From an uncultured Actinomycetes bacterium (GTDB lineage: Bacteria > Actinomycetota > Actinomycetes > Mycobacteriales > Nakamurellaceae), in the NCBI GenBank assembly GCA_937926105.1, contig CALANS010000217.1, positions 62,001 through 126,000 on the forward strand: a DNA stretch of 64,000 nt, in the 5' to 3' direction. Both the position numbers and the translations under genes were made by a program. This document shows positions 52,030 to 61,993 of this stretch, one piece after another. The notes beneath the pieces were generated by a model. The model was given only the letters and a program-made list of their open reading frames with translations, searched no databases and was not told the origin of the DNA. Every line of letters starts with the position of its first letter. The first letter of the stretch is position 1.

Positions 52030-53952
52030 GTGGCAGGACTGCGCCGGGTCAGTTCGCCGGCCGCTGTCCGGGCGCTGTCCGGGCCGGAATTGGTGGAGGC
52101 CGCCGCGGATATCCGCGCCTTCCTGGTGGAGAAGGTCGCCAAGGTGGGAGGGCACTTGGGCCCCAACCTCGGCATCGTGGAACTCACCCTGGCCCTGCAT
52201 CGGGTGTTCGATTCTCCGTCCGACCCGATCCTGTTCGACGTGGGGCACCAGGCCTACGTGCACAAGATCGTCACCGGTCGAGCCGACGACTTCGACACCC
52301 TGCGCACCCGCAAGGGCCTGTCGGGTTATCCCAACCGCGCCGAGTCCGAACACGACTGGGTGGAGAATTCGCACGCCTCCACCTCGCTGGCCTACGCCGA
52401 CGGCCTGGCCAAGGCGTTCGCGCTGCGCGGCGAGCGGTATCGCACCGTGGTAGCGGTGATCGGCGACGGTGCGCTGACCGGCGGGATGGCCTGGGAGGCG
52501 CTGAACAACATCGCCGCGGCCCCCGATCGGTCGGTGGTGATCGTGCTCAACGACAACGGCCGTTCGTACGCGCCGACTGCCGGCGGGATGGCCGAGCGGC
52601 TGGCGGCGCTGCGGCTGCGGCCGGGCTACGAACGCATGCTGAGCCGGGTGAAGGCGACCCTGCCGCGCACGCCGGTGGTGGGCCGGCCGCTGTACGGCTT
52701 GCTGCACGCGACCAAGTCCGCGATCAAGGACTGGTTGCTGCCGGAGACCCTGTTCGCCGACCTGGGCTTGAAGTATCTGGGCCCCATCGACGGGCACGAT
52801 GTCGGTGCTCTGGAGCGAGCCTTGCGGCGCGCCAAGCACTTTCGCGGTCCTGTGCTGGTCCATTGCCTGACCCGCAAGGGCCACGGCTACCCTCCTGCCG
52901 AGCACGATGACGCCGAGCTGATGCACTCCCCGCCGGCTTTCGACCCGACCACCGGCACCCCACTGCCGCGGCCGGGCACCACCTGGACCGAGGTATTCGG
53001 CCGCGAGCTGGTGGCCCTCGGCGCCGAGCGCGACGACCTGGTAGCGGTGACGGCGGCGATGCGCGGACCCACCGGACTGAACGCATTCGCCTCCGCGTTC
53101 GGCGACCGGGTCTTCGACGTCGGCATCGCCGAGCAGCACGCCATGACCTCTGCGGCCGGCCTGGCCATGGGTGGCATGCACCCGGTGGTGGCGATCTATT
53201 CCACCTTCATGGGCCGCGCCTTCGACCAGCTGATGATGGACTGTGCGCTGCACCGGCTGCCGGTCACGGTGGTGCTGGACCGGGCCGGGGTGACCGGACC
53301 GGATGGTCCCAGCCACCATGGCATGTGGGATCTCACGCTGGCGGCCACGGTGCCTGGCCTGCGCGTGGCGGCGCCCAGGGACGCGCCCAGCCTGGCCGAG
53401 GAGCTGGCCGAGGCAGTGGCAGTGCAGGACGGACCGACACTGCTGCGCTGGCCCAAGGGTGCGGTGCCGGAGCCGATCCCCGCGGTGCGCCGGGTGGGTG
53501 GCGTCGAAGTGCTGGCGGAACCGGAACCGTCTGGCCCCGAACGGGATTCGCTCGACGTGCTGCTGGTGGCGGTGGGGGCGTTCGCCGCGACCGCCGTCGA
53601 GGTGGCCCGTCGGCTGGACGATCAGGGCATCGGGGTGACGGTGGTGGATCCACGGTGGGTGCTGCCGGTCCCGGACGAGCTGGTACAGCTGGCCCAGGAT
53701 CACCGCAGGGTGGTGACGCTGGAGGATGGCGGGCGTTCCGGCGGGGTCGGTGCGGCGGTGGCGGATCGACTGTCCGGCACGGGGGTGCCGGTGACGATAC
53801 TGGCCCTGCCGCAAGAATTCCTGGCCGCGGGATCGCGATCCGAGCTGCTGGACGAGGTGGGGCTGTCTGTGCAGGCGGTGGCCAGGACCATCACCGAACT
53901 GGCGGTGGCGGGGCAGGAGGCCCCATCCGACGAGATCTCGGGACGGCGGTAG
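52030..53952 (+). CDS. dxs: 1-deoxy-D-xylulose-5-phosphate synthase
   Basis: Dxs condenses pyruvate and glyceraldehyde-3-phosphate, using thiamine diphosphate, as the first step of the MEP isoprenoid pathway. The 640-residue product has [16 protein letters not shown] (ThDP/Mg site, about 150-165), the glutamate-containing GIAEQHA loop (about 365) and a transketolase C-domain. ATG 52030 follows GAGAAGGAGA. TACCGT at 51959-51964 is a candidate -10. A response regulator gene begins 2 bp after its stop, so the two-component system is probably on the same transcript. Confidence 0.97.
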   Translation: MAGLRRVSSPAAVRALSGPELVEAAADIRAFLVEKVAKVGGHLGPNLGIVELTLALHRVFDSPSDPILFDVGHQAYVHKIVTGRADDFDTLRTRKGLSGYPNRAESEHDWVENSHASTSLAYADGLAKAFALRGERYRTVVAVIGDGALTGGMAWEALNNIAAAPDRSVVIVLNDNGRSYAPTAGGMAERLAALRLRPGYERMLSRVKATLPRTPVVGRPLYGLLHATKSAIKDWLLPETLFADLGLKYLGPIDGHDVGALERALRRAKHFRGPVLVHCLTRKGHGYPPAEHDDAELMHSPPAFDPTTGTPLPRPGTTWTEVFGRELVALGAERDDLVAVTAAMRGPTGLNAFASAFGDRVFDVGIAEQHAMTSAAGLAMGGMHPVVAIYSTFMGRAFDQLMMDCALHRLPVTVVLDRAGVTGPDGPSHHGMWDLTLAATVPGLRVAAPRDAPSLAEELAEAVAVQDGPTLLRWPKGAVPEPIPAVRRVGGVEVLAEPEPSGPERDSLDVLLVAVGAFAATAVEVARRLDDQGIGVTVVDPRWVLPVPDELVQLAQDHRRVVTLEDGGRSGGVGAAVADRLSGTGVPVTILALPQEFLAAGSRSELLDEVGLSVQAVARTITELAVAGQEAPSDEISGRR

Positions 53953-53954
53953 CA

Positions 53955-54629
53955 ATGCGCGTGCTGGTGGTGGAGGACGAGCAGCCGTTGGCCGACGCGA
54001 TCGCCCGCGGGCTGCGCGCGGAGGGAATGGCCGTCGACGTGGCCTATGACGGCATCCAGGGGCACGAGAAGGCCACCGTCACCCGGTACGACGTGCTGGT
54101 GCTGGATCGGGATCTGCCCGGCATGCACGGCGACGATCTGCTGGCCGACCTGGTGGCCTCGGGCAGCCTGACTCGGGTGCTGCTGCTGACGGCGGCGGCC
54201 GGCATCGATGAGAAGGTGCAGGGGCTGTCCCTGGGGGCCGACGACTACCTGGCCAAGCCGTTCGCATTCGCCGAACTCGTGGCGCGGGTGCGGGCGTTGG
54301 GCCGGCGGGCCACGCCCGCCGCACCGCCGGTGTTGCGGGCCGGCGAGGTCGAGCTGGACCCGTCGCGGCGCACCGTGATCCGGGCCGGGGAACCGATCGA
54401 GTTGACCCGCAAGGAGTTCGGCGTGCTGGAGGTGCTACTCGCTGCCGACGGTGCCGTGGTCTCCAGCGAGGAGCTGCTGGAGCGGGTGTGGGACGAGAAC
54501 GCCGATCCGTTCACCACCACCGTGCGGGTGACGGTGATGACGTTGCGCCGCAAGCTCGGTGAGCCGGGCGTGATCGACACGGTGGTCGGATCCGGGTATC
54601 GGATCGCGGTCGCCAATGGCAGCGCCTGA
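53955..54629 (+). CDS. OmpR-family response regulator
   Basis: This is a 224-residue response regulator with receiver residues E7/D8, phospho-acceptor D51 (VLVLDRDLPG) and Lys in YLAKPF, and an OmpR-type winged helix (about 130-222) ending GSGYRIAVANGSA. It starts 2 bp after dxs and overlaps its kinase gene by 14 bp. The regulon is unknown; no OmpR-type repeat is visible close by. Confidence 0.94.
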   Translation: MRVLVVEDEQPLADAIARGLRAEGMAVDVAYDGIQGHEKATVTRYDVLVLDRDLPGMHGDDLLADLVASGSLTRVLLLTAAAGIDEKVQGLSLGADDYLAKPFAFAELVARVRALGRRATPAAPPVLRAGEVELDPSRRTVIRAGEPIELTRKEFGVLEVLLAADGAVVSSEELLERVWDENADPFTTTVRVTVMTLRRKLGEPGVIDTVVGSGYRIAVANGSA

Positions 54630-55860
54630 CGCGACCGGGCCGTCGAGGGCTGCGGCCAATGCGTCGGGGCCGGCCGTGACCATGTCGGAGCCCGCCGGGT
54701 CGCCGCGCCCGATCACCACACCGGCGCGGGGCGGGTTACGGTTGCGGCTGACGCTGCTGTTCACCGCGCTGCTGGCGCTGGTGGGTGGGCTGCTGATCGC
54801 GCTGGCCTATCTGCTGGTGGCCCGGGTGGTGTCGGCGCTGCCGCAACTGCCGCCCGGAACACCGGTGGTCGTCGATGGCACCGTCACCGATGCGGCCACC
54901 GTGACGGCCGACGTGATCGAGCACGGACGCAATACCGTCTTGATCGTCGGCCTGATCGCGTTCGCCGTCGAAGTGATCGCCGGGGCGGTGGTCTCCTGGG
55001 TACTGGTCGGGCGCGCCCTGCGGCCGCTGTCCACCCTGACTACGGCCGCGCGGTCGCTGTCGGAGTCCTCGCTGGACCAGCGGATCGCCCTGTCGGGCCC
55101 CCGCGACGAGGTGGCACTGTTGGCCGATACGTTCGACGAGATGACCGGGCGGCTACAGGCCGCCTTCGCTGCCGAACGCCGATTCGTGGCCAATGCCTCG
55201 CATGAGCTGCGCACCCCGCTGGCGGTGATCCGCACCGAGATCGACGTGACGCTGGCCGATCCCGGGGCGTCCGTGGCGGATCTGCGGCGGATGGGGGAGG
55301 TGGCCAGGGAGGCCACCGAGCGGGCCGACGCGCTGGTGGGCGCCCTGCTGCTGCTGGCTCGCACCCAGGCCAGGGGGCTGTCCGAGCGCCGCGAGGTGGA
55401 TCTTGCGACGCTGCCCCAACGCGCGCTGGCCGCGGTCGAGGCGGACCGGGCCGCCAAGGGCCTGGACGTTCAGGTGCGGGTCCGGCCGGCGGCGGTGCTG
55501 GGGGATCGGGTGCTGCTGGAACGATTGGCGGGCAACCTGATTGAGAATGCGGTGCGGCACAACATGCCCGGCGGTTGGATCCGGGTCGGTGTCGACGAGC
55601 GCGGTGGCCAGGCGACCATAACGGTGTCGGCGTCCGGGCCCGAAGTGTCGGCATCGGCCGCGCCGCAGCTGTTCGAGCCATTCCGGCAGGGGCGGGATCG
55701 CACCTCCCGCACCGGGACCGGGCTCGGCCTGTCGATCGTACGCGCCATTGCACAGGCGCATGGCGGCACCGCTACCGCGGCGGCGATTCCCGGTGGTGGG
55801 CTGGAGGTCAGCGTGGCGCTGCCAGCACTGTCCGATACAGGTGATGGCACATCGCGATGA
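54616..55860 (+). CDS. HAMP-domain sensor histidine kinase
   Basis: This is a 414-residue sensor kinase with two helices (about 44-70 and 107-131) flanking a short 36-residue extracytoplasmic loop, then HAMP, HisKA with phospho-acceptor His196 in ANASHELRTPLAV, and HATPase with NLIENAVRHN and GTGLGLSIV. The short loop suggests sensing within the membrane or through a partner, not a large ligand. It overlaps the regulator gene by 14 bp, and its last 53 bp overlap the convergent TehA-like gene. Confidence 0.93.
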   Translation: MAAPDATGPSRAAANASGPAVTMSEPAGSPRPITTPARGGLRLRLTLLFTALLALVGGLLIALAYLLVARVVSALPQLPPGTPVVVDGTVTDAATVTADVIEHGRNTVLIVGLIAFAVEVIAGAVVSWVLVGRALRPLSTLTTAARSLSESSLDQRIALSGPRDEVALLADTFDEMTGRLQAAFAAERRFVANASHELRTPLAVIRTEIDVTLADPGASVADLRRMGEVAREATERADALVGALLLLARTQARGLSERREVDLATLPQRALAAVEADRAAKGLDVQVRVRPAAVLGDRVLLERLAGNLIENAVRHNMPGGWIRVGVDERGGQATITVSASGPEVSASAAPQLFEPFRQGRDRTSRTGTGLGLSIVRAIAQAHGGTATAAAIPGGGLEVSVALPALSDTGDGTSR

Positions 55861-56854
55861 AGACCACCACGAAAACGGCGAGTGCAAACCAGCTTTCCAC
55901 GTCTCCGATCTGGCGCACCAGAGGCAGGTGATCGGCCTCGCCCAGGTCGACCGCGCAGACGCCGTACATCCCGAGCGGAAAGACCATGCTCCACAGGTTC
56001 TGGTCGTAACGCAGTGGCACCCGGTGATGCCGGTGCCGCCACCAGGTCTCCGCGCCGAGCACCGGAATCAGCCAGGTGGCGAACGCCCAGAACACCACCG
56101 AGATCCCTGCCACCAGGCTGCGTGTGGCGTCCACCATGGGCGTGGCGACCATCACCACGATCCGGGTCCCTGCCAGCACCGTGATAGCGCAGGCTCCCAT
56201 CGCCACCCAGTAGGACGCGGTGAGGTCTTCGGGTCGGAGGCGATACTGCATCATCCGCATCGCCACGAAGACACCCGCCGCGCCGTACAGGAACAACCCG
56301 ACCGACCAGGCGACGATGGCGACCAGGGCAAGCACCGCGCGGGAGTTCTCGCTGTCCGGTTGCAGGGTGGCGGCCGCGACCGATACCGATTGGCTGGCCA
56401 CGACCCACACGAACCAGGTGCCATTTGCCGAGGCCAGGATCGGGCGCCGGGCATGCCCCAGCACGGCCGTCCACGGAGTGACGTAGGAGAGCACCAATCC
56501 GCACGCGCCGGTGACCACGAAGAGCACGATCGCCAGCTGATGATCTCCGCGCAATGCCAGCCGCACCACGATCACGTCCAGCCCGGCCACGAAGGTCAGA
56601 AAGCCGAATGCCCGTCGCGGGTCGGCGAAGTCGACCATCACGTCGCGCCGGTAGGCGATCACTCGCCACGCTGTCAGCGTCAGTAGCAGCACGAACATCC
56701 CGACGGACAGCCACAACAGTAGGTCGGACAGCGTGCGCAGTCCCGCCAGCTCCATGCCGACCGACACGATGCCGGTGGCCATGACCAATGCGCCGTAGCC
56801 CGGTGCGAGCGTGCGCACCGCGTGCAGGAATCGACCGGACAGTCCGTTGGTCAC
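55808..56854 (-). CDS. TehA/SLAC1-like (TDT) transporter
   Basis: This is a 348-residue membrane protein of the tellurite-resistance/dicarboxylate transporter family with ten hydrophobic helices and family landmarks GYGALVMATGIVSV (near the start) and NLWSMVFPLGMYGVC (near the end). It may pass anions such as malate, nitrate or chloride. GTG 56854 is chosen because TACGCT (minus 56867-56862) sits 7 nt upstream with no ribosome site; the frame is open to 56935. It overlaps the convergent histidine kinase gene by 53 bp, so the two transcripts would be antisense to each other at their 3' ends. Confidence 0.85.
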   Translation of the reverse strand: MTNGLSGRFLHAVRTLAPGYGALVMATGIVSVGMELAGLRTLSDLLLWLSVGMFVLLLTLTAWRVIAYRRDVMVDFADPRRAFGFLTFVAGLDVIVVRLALRGDHQLAIVLFVVTGACGLVLSYVTPWTAVLGHARRPILASANGTWFVWVVASQSVSVAAATLQPDSENSRAVLALVAIVAWSVGLFLYGAAGVFVAMRMMQYRLRPEDLTASYWVAMGACAITVLAGTRIVVMVATPMVDATRSLVAGISVVFWAFATWLIPVLGAETWWRHRHHRVPLRYDQNLWSMVFPLGMYGVCAVDLGEADHLPLVRQIGDVESWFALAVFVVVFIAMCHHLYRTVLAAPR

Positions 56855-56965
56855 TGTGCGGAGCGTAAACCCGAGGTTGCCGGCTCGCCGGTCGAGGCGC
56901 GCGAGTGCCGGACACGGGTGTGGCCGACGCGACACCGGCCGCCCGGTGACGACGGTCGCTGCGGA

Positions 56966-58162
56966 TCAGGCTGGTGTGGCCTGGCCGTTGACCTCCGCGC
57001 GTGCCGCCACGAACGCGTCGACACATCGACGCACGTCGTCCTCGGTGTGCGCGGCGGACAGTTGCACCCTGATGCGCGCCGCTCCACGGGGCACGACCGG
57101 GTAGGAGAAGGCGATCACGTACACGCCGTGGGCCAGCATTGCGTCGGCGACCTGTGCCGCCAGCCGGGCATCACCGAACATCACCGGCGTGATCGGGTGC
57201 GAGCCGGGGAGCAGCTCGAATCCGGCTGCGGACATCAGCGAGCGAAACAGCGACGTGTTGGCTGCCAGCCGGTCACGCTGCTCGCCGCCCGCCGCGATCA
57301 GCTCCAGGGCTGCCATCGATCCGGCGACCACCGAGGGAGCGACGGCGTTGGAGAACAGATACGGGCGGGACCGCTGCCGTAGCAGGGCCACGATCTCGGC
57401 GTGCCCGGCGAGGTAGCCGCCGGACGCGCCGCCCAGTGCCTTACCCAGGGTCCCGGACACCAGGTCGACCCTGTCCTGCACCCCGAAATGGTCGGGAGTT
57501 CCCGCCCCGTTCGGGCCGATGAAGCCGACCGCGTGTGAGTCGTCGACCATCACCATCGCGTCGTGACGATCGGCCAGCTCGCAGATCTCGTCCAGCGGGG
57601 CGAGGTAGCCGTCCATCGAGAAGACACCGTCGGTGACGATGAGCCGTCGCCGGGCCCCCGCGGCCGCCCGGAGTTGCTCGGCCAGGTCGGCCATGTCCCG
57701 GTTGCGATAACGCAGTCGCCCTGCCTTGCACAGCCGGATGCCGTCGATGATCGACGCGTGGTTGAGCTCGTCGGAGATGACGGCGTCGTTCTCGTTCAGC
57801 AGCACCTCGAACACGCCGCCGTTCGCGTCGAAACAGGACGAGTACAGGATCGTGTCGTCGGTGTGCAGGAACTCCGACAGCCGGGATTCCAACGCGGTGT
57901 GTTGGGTCTGGGTACCGCAGATGAACCGGACGCTGGCCATGCCGAAACCCCATTCGTCCAGCGCCGCCCGCGCGGCGCTCAGCACGGCGGGGTGGTTGGC
58001 GAGCCCGAGATAGTTGTTGGCGCAGAAGTTCAGCACCTCCGCGCCGCCCGAGGAGATCGAGCGGCCCTGGGCCGAGCCCAGCGTCCGCTCGTTCTTGAAC
58101 AGCCCGGCCGACCGGATCTCGTCCAGCTCGCCGCGAAGCTGATCCCGTACGCCGTCGAACAT
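56966..58162 (-). CDS. kbl: Glycine C-acetyltransferase
   Basis: Kbl (2-amino-3-ketobutyrate CoA ligase) cleaves 2-amino-3-ketobutyrate with CoA to glycine and acetyl-CoA, the second step of threonine breakdown. The 398-residue PLP enzyme has the pyridoxal Lys in [15 protein letters not shown] (about 244) and [13 protein letters not shown] 58162 follows GAGAGGAG and matches the standard length. The usual partner, threonine dehydrogenase (tdh), is not adjacent in this window. It is 31 bp before the GTG of the TehA-like gene in the same direction? No: that gene starts at 56854, 112 bp downstream of this stop. Confidence 0.95.
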   Translation of the reverse strand: MFDGVRDQLRGELDEIRSAGLFKNERTLGSAQGRSISSGGAEVLNFCANNYLGLANHPAVLSAARAALDEWGFGMASVRFICGTQTQHTALESRLSEFLHTDDTILYSSCFDANGGVFEVLLNENDAVISDELNHASIIDGIRLCKAGRLRYRNRDMADLAEQLRAAAGARRRLIVTDGVFSMDGYLAPLDEICELADRHDAMVMVDDSHAVGFIGPNGAGTPDHFGVQDRVDLVSGTLGKALGGASGGYLAGHAEIVALLRQRSRPYLFSNAVAPSVVAGSMAALELIAAGGEQRDRLAANTSLFRSLMSAAGFELLPGSHPITPVMFGDARLAAQVADAMLAHGVYVIAFSYPVVPRGAARIRVQLSAAHTEDDVRRCVDAFVAARAEVNGQATPA

Positions 58163-58254
58163 GGTCCGGCTCCTCTCTGGCAGATTCCTCTGCGCCGATG
58201 ATGGTGGCACCCACCCCGATCCGCGTCGGGGTACTGGCCGCTTCGAGATGCGTG

Positions 58255-58935
58255 CTAGGCGATCGGGGCGTCCTGCAGCTCCTGCGAGGAGATGATGGCC
58301 ATCGCCAGATCCACTGCCCGGTTCGGATCGCGCCTGGCGATCGCATCCAGCAGCGCCTCGTGATCATCACCGTCCGGTTGCATGGCGTGCTGCAGGGACT
58401 GGGTGGAGTCCACCGAATCGCGCAGGGCCAGGCTCAGCGTCTCGTAGAGGTCCAGCAGTAGACGGTTGTGCGCCGACCGGGCGACGGCCAGATGGAATCG
58501 CATGTCGGCCGTGGCGAAGGCCGTCCGATCGCCTGCCACCGCGGCCTCGTGCCGGCGCGTCAGTTCCTGTCGCATGACCGTGAGGTCATCCTCATTGCGG
58601 CGGATCGCTGACTGCCGAGCGGCCGCGCCGTCCAGGCCGCGACGCACTTCCAGGACCTCCGTCGTCGAGCTCTTGCTGAACCTGCGGCTCAGCGCCACCG
58701 TCGATTCGTCCGTCGCCACCACGTAGGTGCCATCGCCCTGGCGAACCGCCAGCAGGCCGGAGTGCACCAGCGCTCGGGTGGCCTCGCGCAGGGTGGTGCG
58801 ACTGATGCCGAGCGCCTGGGTCTGCTCTGCCTCCGACGGCAGCCGATCGCCGAGCCCCCACGTCCCGTCCAGAATCTGTCGTCGGAGCTCCTCGATTGCG
58901 CTCTCGACGGCTGTCCTGCGCTGGATCTTTGCCAT
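58255..58935 (-). CDS. FadR-type (GntR/FCD) transcriptional regulator
   Basis: This is a 226-residue regulator with an N-terminal GntR winged helix (about 5-70; [26 protein letters not shown] core [11 protein letters not shown]) and a C-terminal all-helical FCD domain (about 90-220; [14 protein letters not shown], with the metal-binding D-x3-H and later histidine [10 protein letters not shown]). FCD regulators sense organic acids or sugar acids. ATG 58935 follows GGGAGGGG. It is divergent from the isomerase-like gene, with a perfect 12-bp palindrome in between (59046-59057), so it probably represses that operon until a catabolic inducer binds. Confidence 0.93.
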   Translation of the reverse strand: MAKIQRRTAVESAIEELRRQILDGTWGLGDRLPSEAEQTQALGISRTTLREATRALVHSGLLAVRQGDGTYVVATDESTVALSRRFSKSSTTEVLEVRRGLDGAAARQSAIRRNEDDLTVMRQELTRRHEAAVAGDRTAFATADMRFHLAVARSAHNRLLLDLYETLSLALRDSVDSTQSLQHAMQPDGDDHEALLDAIARRDPNRAVDLAMAIISSQELQDAPIA

Positions 58936-59045
58936 CGGCGACCCCTCCCACTCTGCAGGTTCGGAGCCGAACGTTTCGGGCACCGGTGTCAAGACCATCA
59001 TGATGATCGCCCCGAGAAAAGTATCCCGAGAGTGTTCCGTAAACG

Positions 59046-59057
59046 CCAGACGTCTGG
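59046..59057. promoter_or_regulatory. Palindromic operator CCAGACGTCTGG
   Basis: CCAGACGTCTGG at 59046-59057 is a perfect 12-bp palindrome between the GntR/FCD gene and the isomerase-like gene. It lies just before TAATCAT (59058-59064), the likely -10 of the isomerase operon, so a bound repressor would block it. A second palindrome, CATCATGATG (58996-59005), lies further upstream. Confidence 0.6.
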
Positions 59058-59070
59058 TAATCATACCTAC

Positions 59071-60096
59071 ATGCTGGACGGCGGGACCGGAACCCAAGGG
59101 TCGTGCAGGGCCGCGATGCCCATCGGGGCCATGTGCGGCCCCACTCAGGGCATTCGAGAGGGCGAATGGCGTGCCGCGCTGGACTGGGCGCGGCGCAACG
59201 GGCTTGAGGGCGTGTTGTTCCCGACGCCGCGCAGCGTCAGCCCGACGCTGGATGCCGGCGAATTGCGTGAGGTTGCGGCGGCAGCCGACGCCGAGGGCCT
59301 GTTCCTCGAGACCGGGATAGGGCTGCTGGGACCGGTTGCCGATCCCGCGGCCCTGCAGGAGGACTTGCGGTCGGCCATCGCGGCGGCCGCGGCGCTGGGC
59401 TGCGATCAGTTCTACGCCTACACCCGGACCGATCGGGACCCGGGACTGACCGTGCACCGGCAGCAGCTCGACCAGATCGCTGCCACCCTGGACCTGCTGC
59501 GGCCCGTCTTGACGGACTACGGGTGCCGACTGAATGTCAAGACTCACGAGGACCTCTCGTCGTTCGAGGTGCTGCAGCTGGTCGAAGATCGATCCGACCC
59601 CGATCACTTCGGGATCGGGTTGGACACCGCCAATCTCGTCGTGCGCGGCGAAGACCCGGTGCAGGCGACCCACCGGCTGGCGCCCCACGTGCACCAGACC
59701 CAGCTGGAGGACGTGTCGCTGTTCTTCATCGACTCCGGCCTCCGGCGGCGCCTGCGGCCGTGCGGCGCCGGGGTGCTGGACTGGTCCGAGATCCTGTCCG
59801 TGCTGCTGGCACAGTCTCCGGCGCGCCACCTGGTCCTGGAGCAGCATCGCGGCCGCTTCGTCACCGAGATATTCGATGACGGCTGGTTCGCCGGAGAGCC
59901 GCACCTGCGCCCGGCGGAGCTGGCGCGGTTGGTGCGGCACACCGTGCGGTGCGAGGCGGACGCCCGGCACGGGATCGGGCCCACCGACCAGCAGCTCGAG
60001 GCTGAACCCGACGACGCCGGCCGTGCGGAACAGGTGCGAAACAGCGTGTCGCACCTGCGATCCACCCTCAGCGCGATCGGGGCGGTGCAACCATGA
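59071..60096 (+). CDS. Sugar phosphate isomerase/epimerase-like TIM barrel
   Basis: This 341-residue protein resembles the xylose-isomerase-like TIM-barrel superfamily: NVKTHEDLSSFEVLQLVE and GIGLDTANLVVRGEDP provide the metal-binding His/Glu/Asp pattern, and HVHQTQLEDVS continues it. Substrate unknown. The start is uncertain: ATG 59071 has a leaderless-like AATCAT 6 nt upstream, but ATG 59116 would give a more typical N-terminus. Its stop overlaps the dppC-like start (ATGA), so enzyme and transporter are one operon. The presence of an isomerase suggests the imported solute is a sugar, sugar acid or glycosylated compound and not a simple peptide. Confidence 0.8.
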   Translation: MLDGGTGTQGSCRAAMPIGAMCGPTQGIREGEWRAALDWARRNGLEGVLFPTPRSVSPTLDAGELREVAAAADAEGLFLETGIGLLGPVADPAALQEDLRSAIAAAAALGCDQFYAYTRTDRDPGLTVHRQQLDQIAATLDLLRPVLTDYGCRLNVKTHEDLSSFEVLQLVEDRSDPDHFGIGLDTANLVVRGEDPVQATHRLAPHVHQTQLEDVSLFFIDSGLRRRLRPCGAGVLDWSEILSVLLAQSPARHLVLEQHRGRFVTEIFDDGWFAGEPHLRPAELARLVRHTVRCEADARHGIGPTDQQLEAEPDDAGRAEQVRNSVSHLRSTLSAIGAVQP

Positions 60097-60965
60097 CGGT
60101 CGCCACCGTTGCCGCACCGAGGCGCCTGCTTCGTCGCCTCTCGTCGAAGGACTCGGTGCTGACGGCGGCGCTGGTCGGTGTTGCTCTGCTGGTGCTGATC
60201 GTGGTGTTCGGACCGATGATCTGGCACCTGCAGCCCAATGCGGTCGACCTGTCGGCACAGCTGACCGGGCCGTCCGGCGCCCACCCGCTCGGCACCGACG
60301 GGCTCGGCCGCGACATGCTGGCCCGGGTGCTGGTCGGTGCGCGCACCTCGCTCGGTGCCGGGCTCATCATCGCCCTGGCCGGGGCGGTACTCGGGTGTAT
60401 CACGGGGCTGCTGGCCGGCGCGCTGGGAGGCTGGGTGGACACCGCGCTGACCTGGCTGACGAACTCGATCCTGTGCTTCCCCTCCATCATGCTCGCCATG
60501 GCCGTGGTGATGGCCATGCAGCCCGGCGTCACTGCCGTGGTGATCGGCCTGTCGATCCACTCGTTCCCGTGGTACATGCGAACGCTGCGAGGCGAGGTGC
60601 TGCGCATCTCGTCTCTGGATTTCGTCAAGTCCACCAACGCCATTGGGGCAACTCGGCGCCGGATCCTGTTCGTGCACATCTTCCCGCACCTGATCTCGAC
60701 CATCCTGCTGCAGATGGCCGCGGTCTTCGGGGCGTCCGTCCTCGCGTTGGCCGCCCTGGGATTCCTCGGCATGGGCGCGCAGCCGCCCACCGCGGAACTG
60801 GGCGCCATGATCACCGACGGCCAGCAGTACTTCCTGACCGGCCAATGGTGGATCTCGGGCTTTCCGGGGTTGGTGCTGCTGATCGCGGTATCGCTGACGA
60901 CCGTCATCGCGGACCGGGCACGGGATCTGCTCGATCCGCGCGGCAAGTTCGTCGTGGCCGAGTAG
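60093..60965 (+). CDS. Dpp/Opp-type ABC transporter permease (DppC-like)
   Basis: This is a 290-residue permease with a cytoplasmic N-terminus, the leading helix before HPLGTDGLGRDMLARVL, and five more helices; the EAA-like loop is SLDFVKSTNAIGATRRRILFVHIFPH. It belongs to the DppC/OppC side of peptide/nickel/sugar transporters. It comes before the DppB-like gene, the reverse of the common order, and overlaps the isomerase-like gene by 4 bp. Confidence 0.94.
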   Translation: MTVATVAAPRRLLRRLSSKDSVLTAALVGVALLVLIVVFGPMIWHLQPNAVDLSAQLTGPSGAHPLGTDGLGRDMLARVLVGARTSLGAGLIIALAGAVLGCITGLLAGALGGWVDTALTWLTNSILCFPSIMLAMAVVMAMQPGVTAVVIGLSIHSFPWYMRTLRGEVLRISSLDFVKSTNAIGATRRRILFVHIFPHLISTILLQMAAVFGASVLALAALGFLGMGAQPPTAELGAMITDGQQYFLTGQWWISGFPGLVLLIAVSLTTVIADRARDLLDPRGKFVVAE

Positions 60966-60975
60966 GGAGGTGCCG

Positions 60976-61992
60976 ATGACCACCCTGATCCTGCGACGCC
61001 TCGGCGTGGCCCTCGCGACCGTGTTCGGCGCATCGATGTTCTCGTTCCTGGTGCTGCGCAAGCTGCCTGGCGATCCTGCACGGCTGGTCGGCGGTGAGCT
61101 GGCGGACGAGACCACCATCGCCAACCTGCGTGCGGCCATGGGTCTGAACAAGCCGCTGCCGGCGCAGTACTGGGACTACCTGACCCATTTGGTGCGCGGC
61201 GACCTCGGATTCTCCTACAGCATGGGGCAGCCGGTGGCGACGCTGGTCCGCACCCGGCTGCCGGCGAGCATCGAACTGGGCATCACCGCCGTGCTGATCG
61301 CGGTGATCTGGGCGACCAGCTACGCGGCCTTCGCGGTCTATCGGCGCAGGCGCGGCGTCGACACCTCCCTCCGGGTGACCTCGTCGATCGCGATGGGCTC
61401 GCCCTCGTTCTGGTTGGCGCTGGTGCTGATCCTGGTGCTGTCGGTCAAGCTGGGCATCTTTCCGGGTCCCGAGGGTCGGCTCTCACCCAGCCTGAGCCCG
61501 CCGCCGACGCGGACCGGCCTCTACACGCTCGACGCGCTGTTGGCCGGACAGTTCTCCACCTTCTTCAATGCCCTGTGGCACCTGATCCTGCCGGGGTTCA
61601 CGATCGCGGTGGGCCCGTTCGCCTTCATCAGCCGGTTGTTCCGATCCCAGCTGCGCAACAGCGTTCGCGAACCGTTCGCGCTGGTGGCGCGCAGCCGTGG
61701 GCTGACCCGCCGCAAGGTGTTCCTGCGGCATGTCGTGCCCAATTCGCTGCTGCCGCTGGTAGCGGTGACGTCGATGCTGGTGGCCGAGCTGATGACCGGC
61801 AGCGTGCTGGTGGAGAAGGTGTTCGCCTGGCCGGGCGTCGGTTCGCTGACCGTCGACGCCATTTTGCAGAAGGACTTCTCGGTGGTGCAGGGAGTGATCC
61901 TGCTCAGCGCGGTGCTGTACGTCACCGCCAGCTTCCTGGCCGACATTGCCTACGTCGTCATTGATCCTCGAGTGCGGGTAGGTGCGCACTGA
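60976..61992 (+). CDS. Dpp/Opp-type ABC transporter permease (DppB-like)
   Basis: This is a 338-residue permease with the DppB signature N-terminus (MTTLILRRLGVALATVFG), a large extracytoplasmic loop (about 30-95), and the EAA loop VARSRGLTRRKVFLRHVVPN. ATG 60976 is preferred to GTG 60970 because GGGAGGT at 60965-60971 then has normal spacing. It pairs with the DppC-like protein to form the channel. Confidence 0.94.
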   Translation: MTTLILRRLGVALATVFGASMFSFLVLRKLPGDPARLVGGELADETTIANLRAAMGLNKPLPAQYWDYLTHLVRGDLGFSYSMGQPVATLVRTRLPASIELGITAVLIAVIWATSYAAFAVYRRRRGVDTSLRVTSSIAMGSPSFWLALVLILVLSVKLGIFPGPEGRLSPSLSPPPTRTGLYTLDALLAGQFSTFFNALWHLILPGFTIAVGPFAFISRLFRSQLRNSVREPFALVARSRGLTRRKVFLRHVVPNSLLPLVAVTSMLVAELMTGSVLVEKVFAWPGVGSLTVDAILQKDFSVVQGVILLSAVLYVTASFLADIAYVVIDPRVRVGAH

Positions 61993-61993
61993 T

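Noticed and set aside
58255..60258. 667-residue minus-strand frame including the GntR gene
   Set aside because: The GntR protein starts at ATG 58935 with a good ribosome site; the upstream extension is antisense to the isomerase-like gene.
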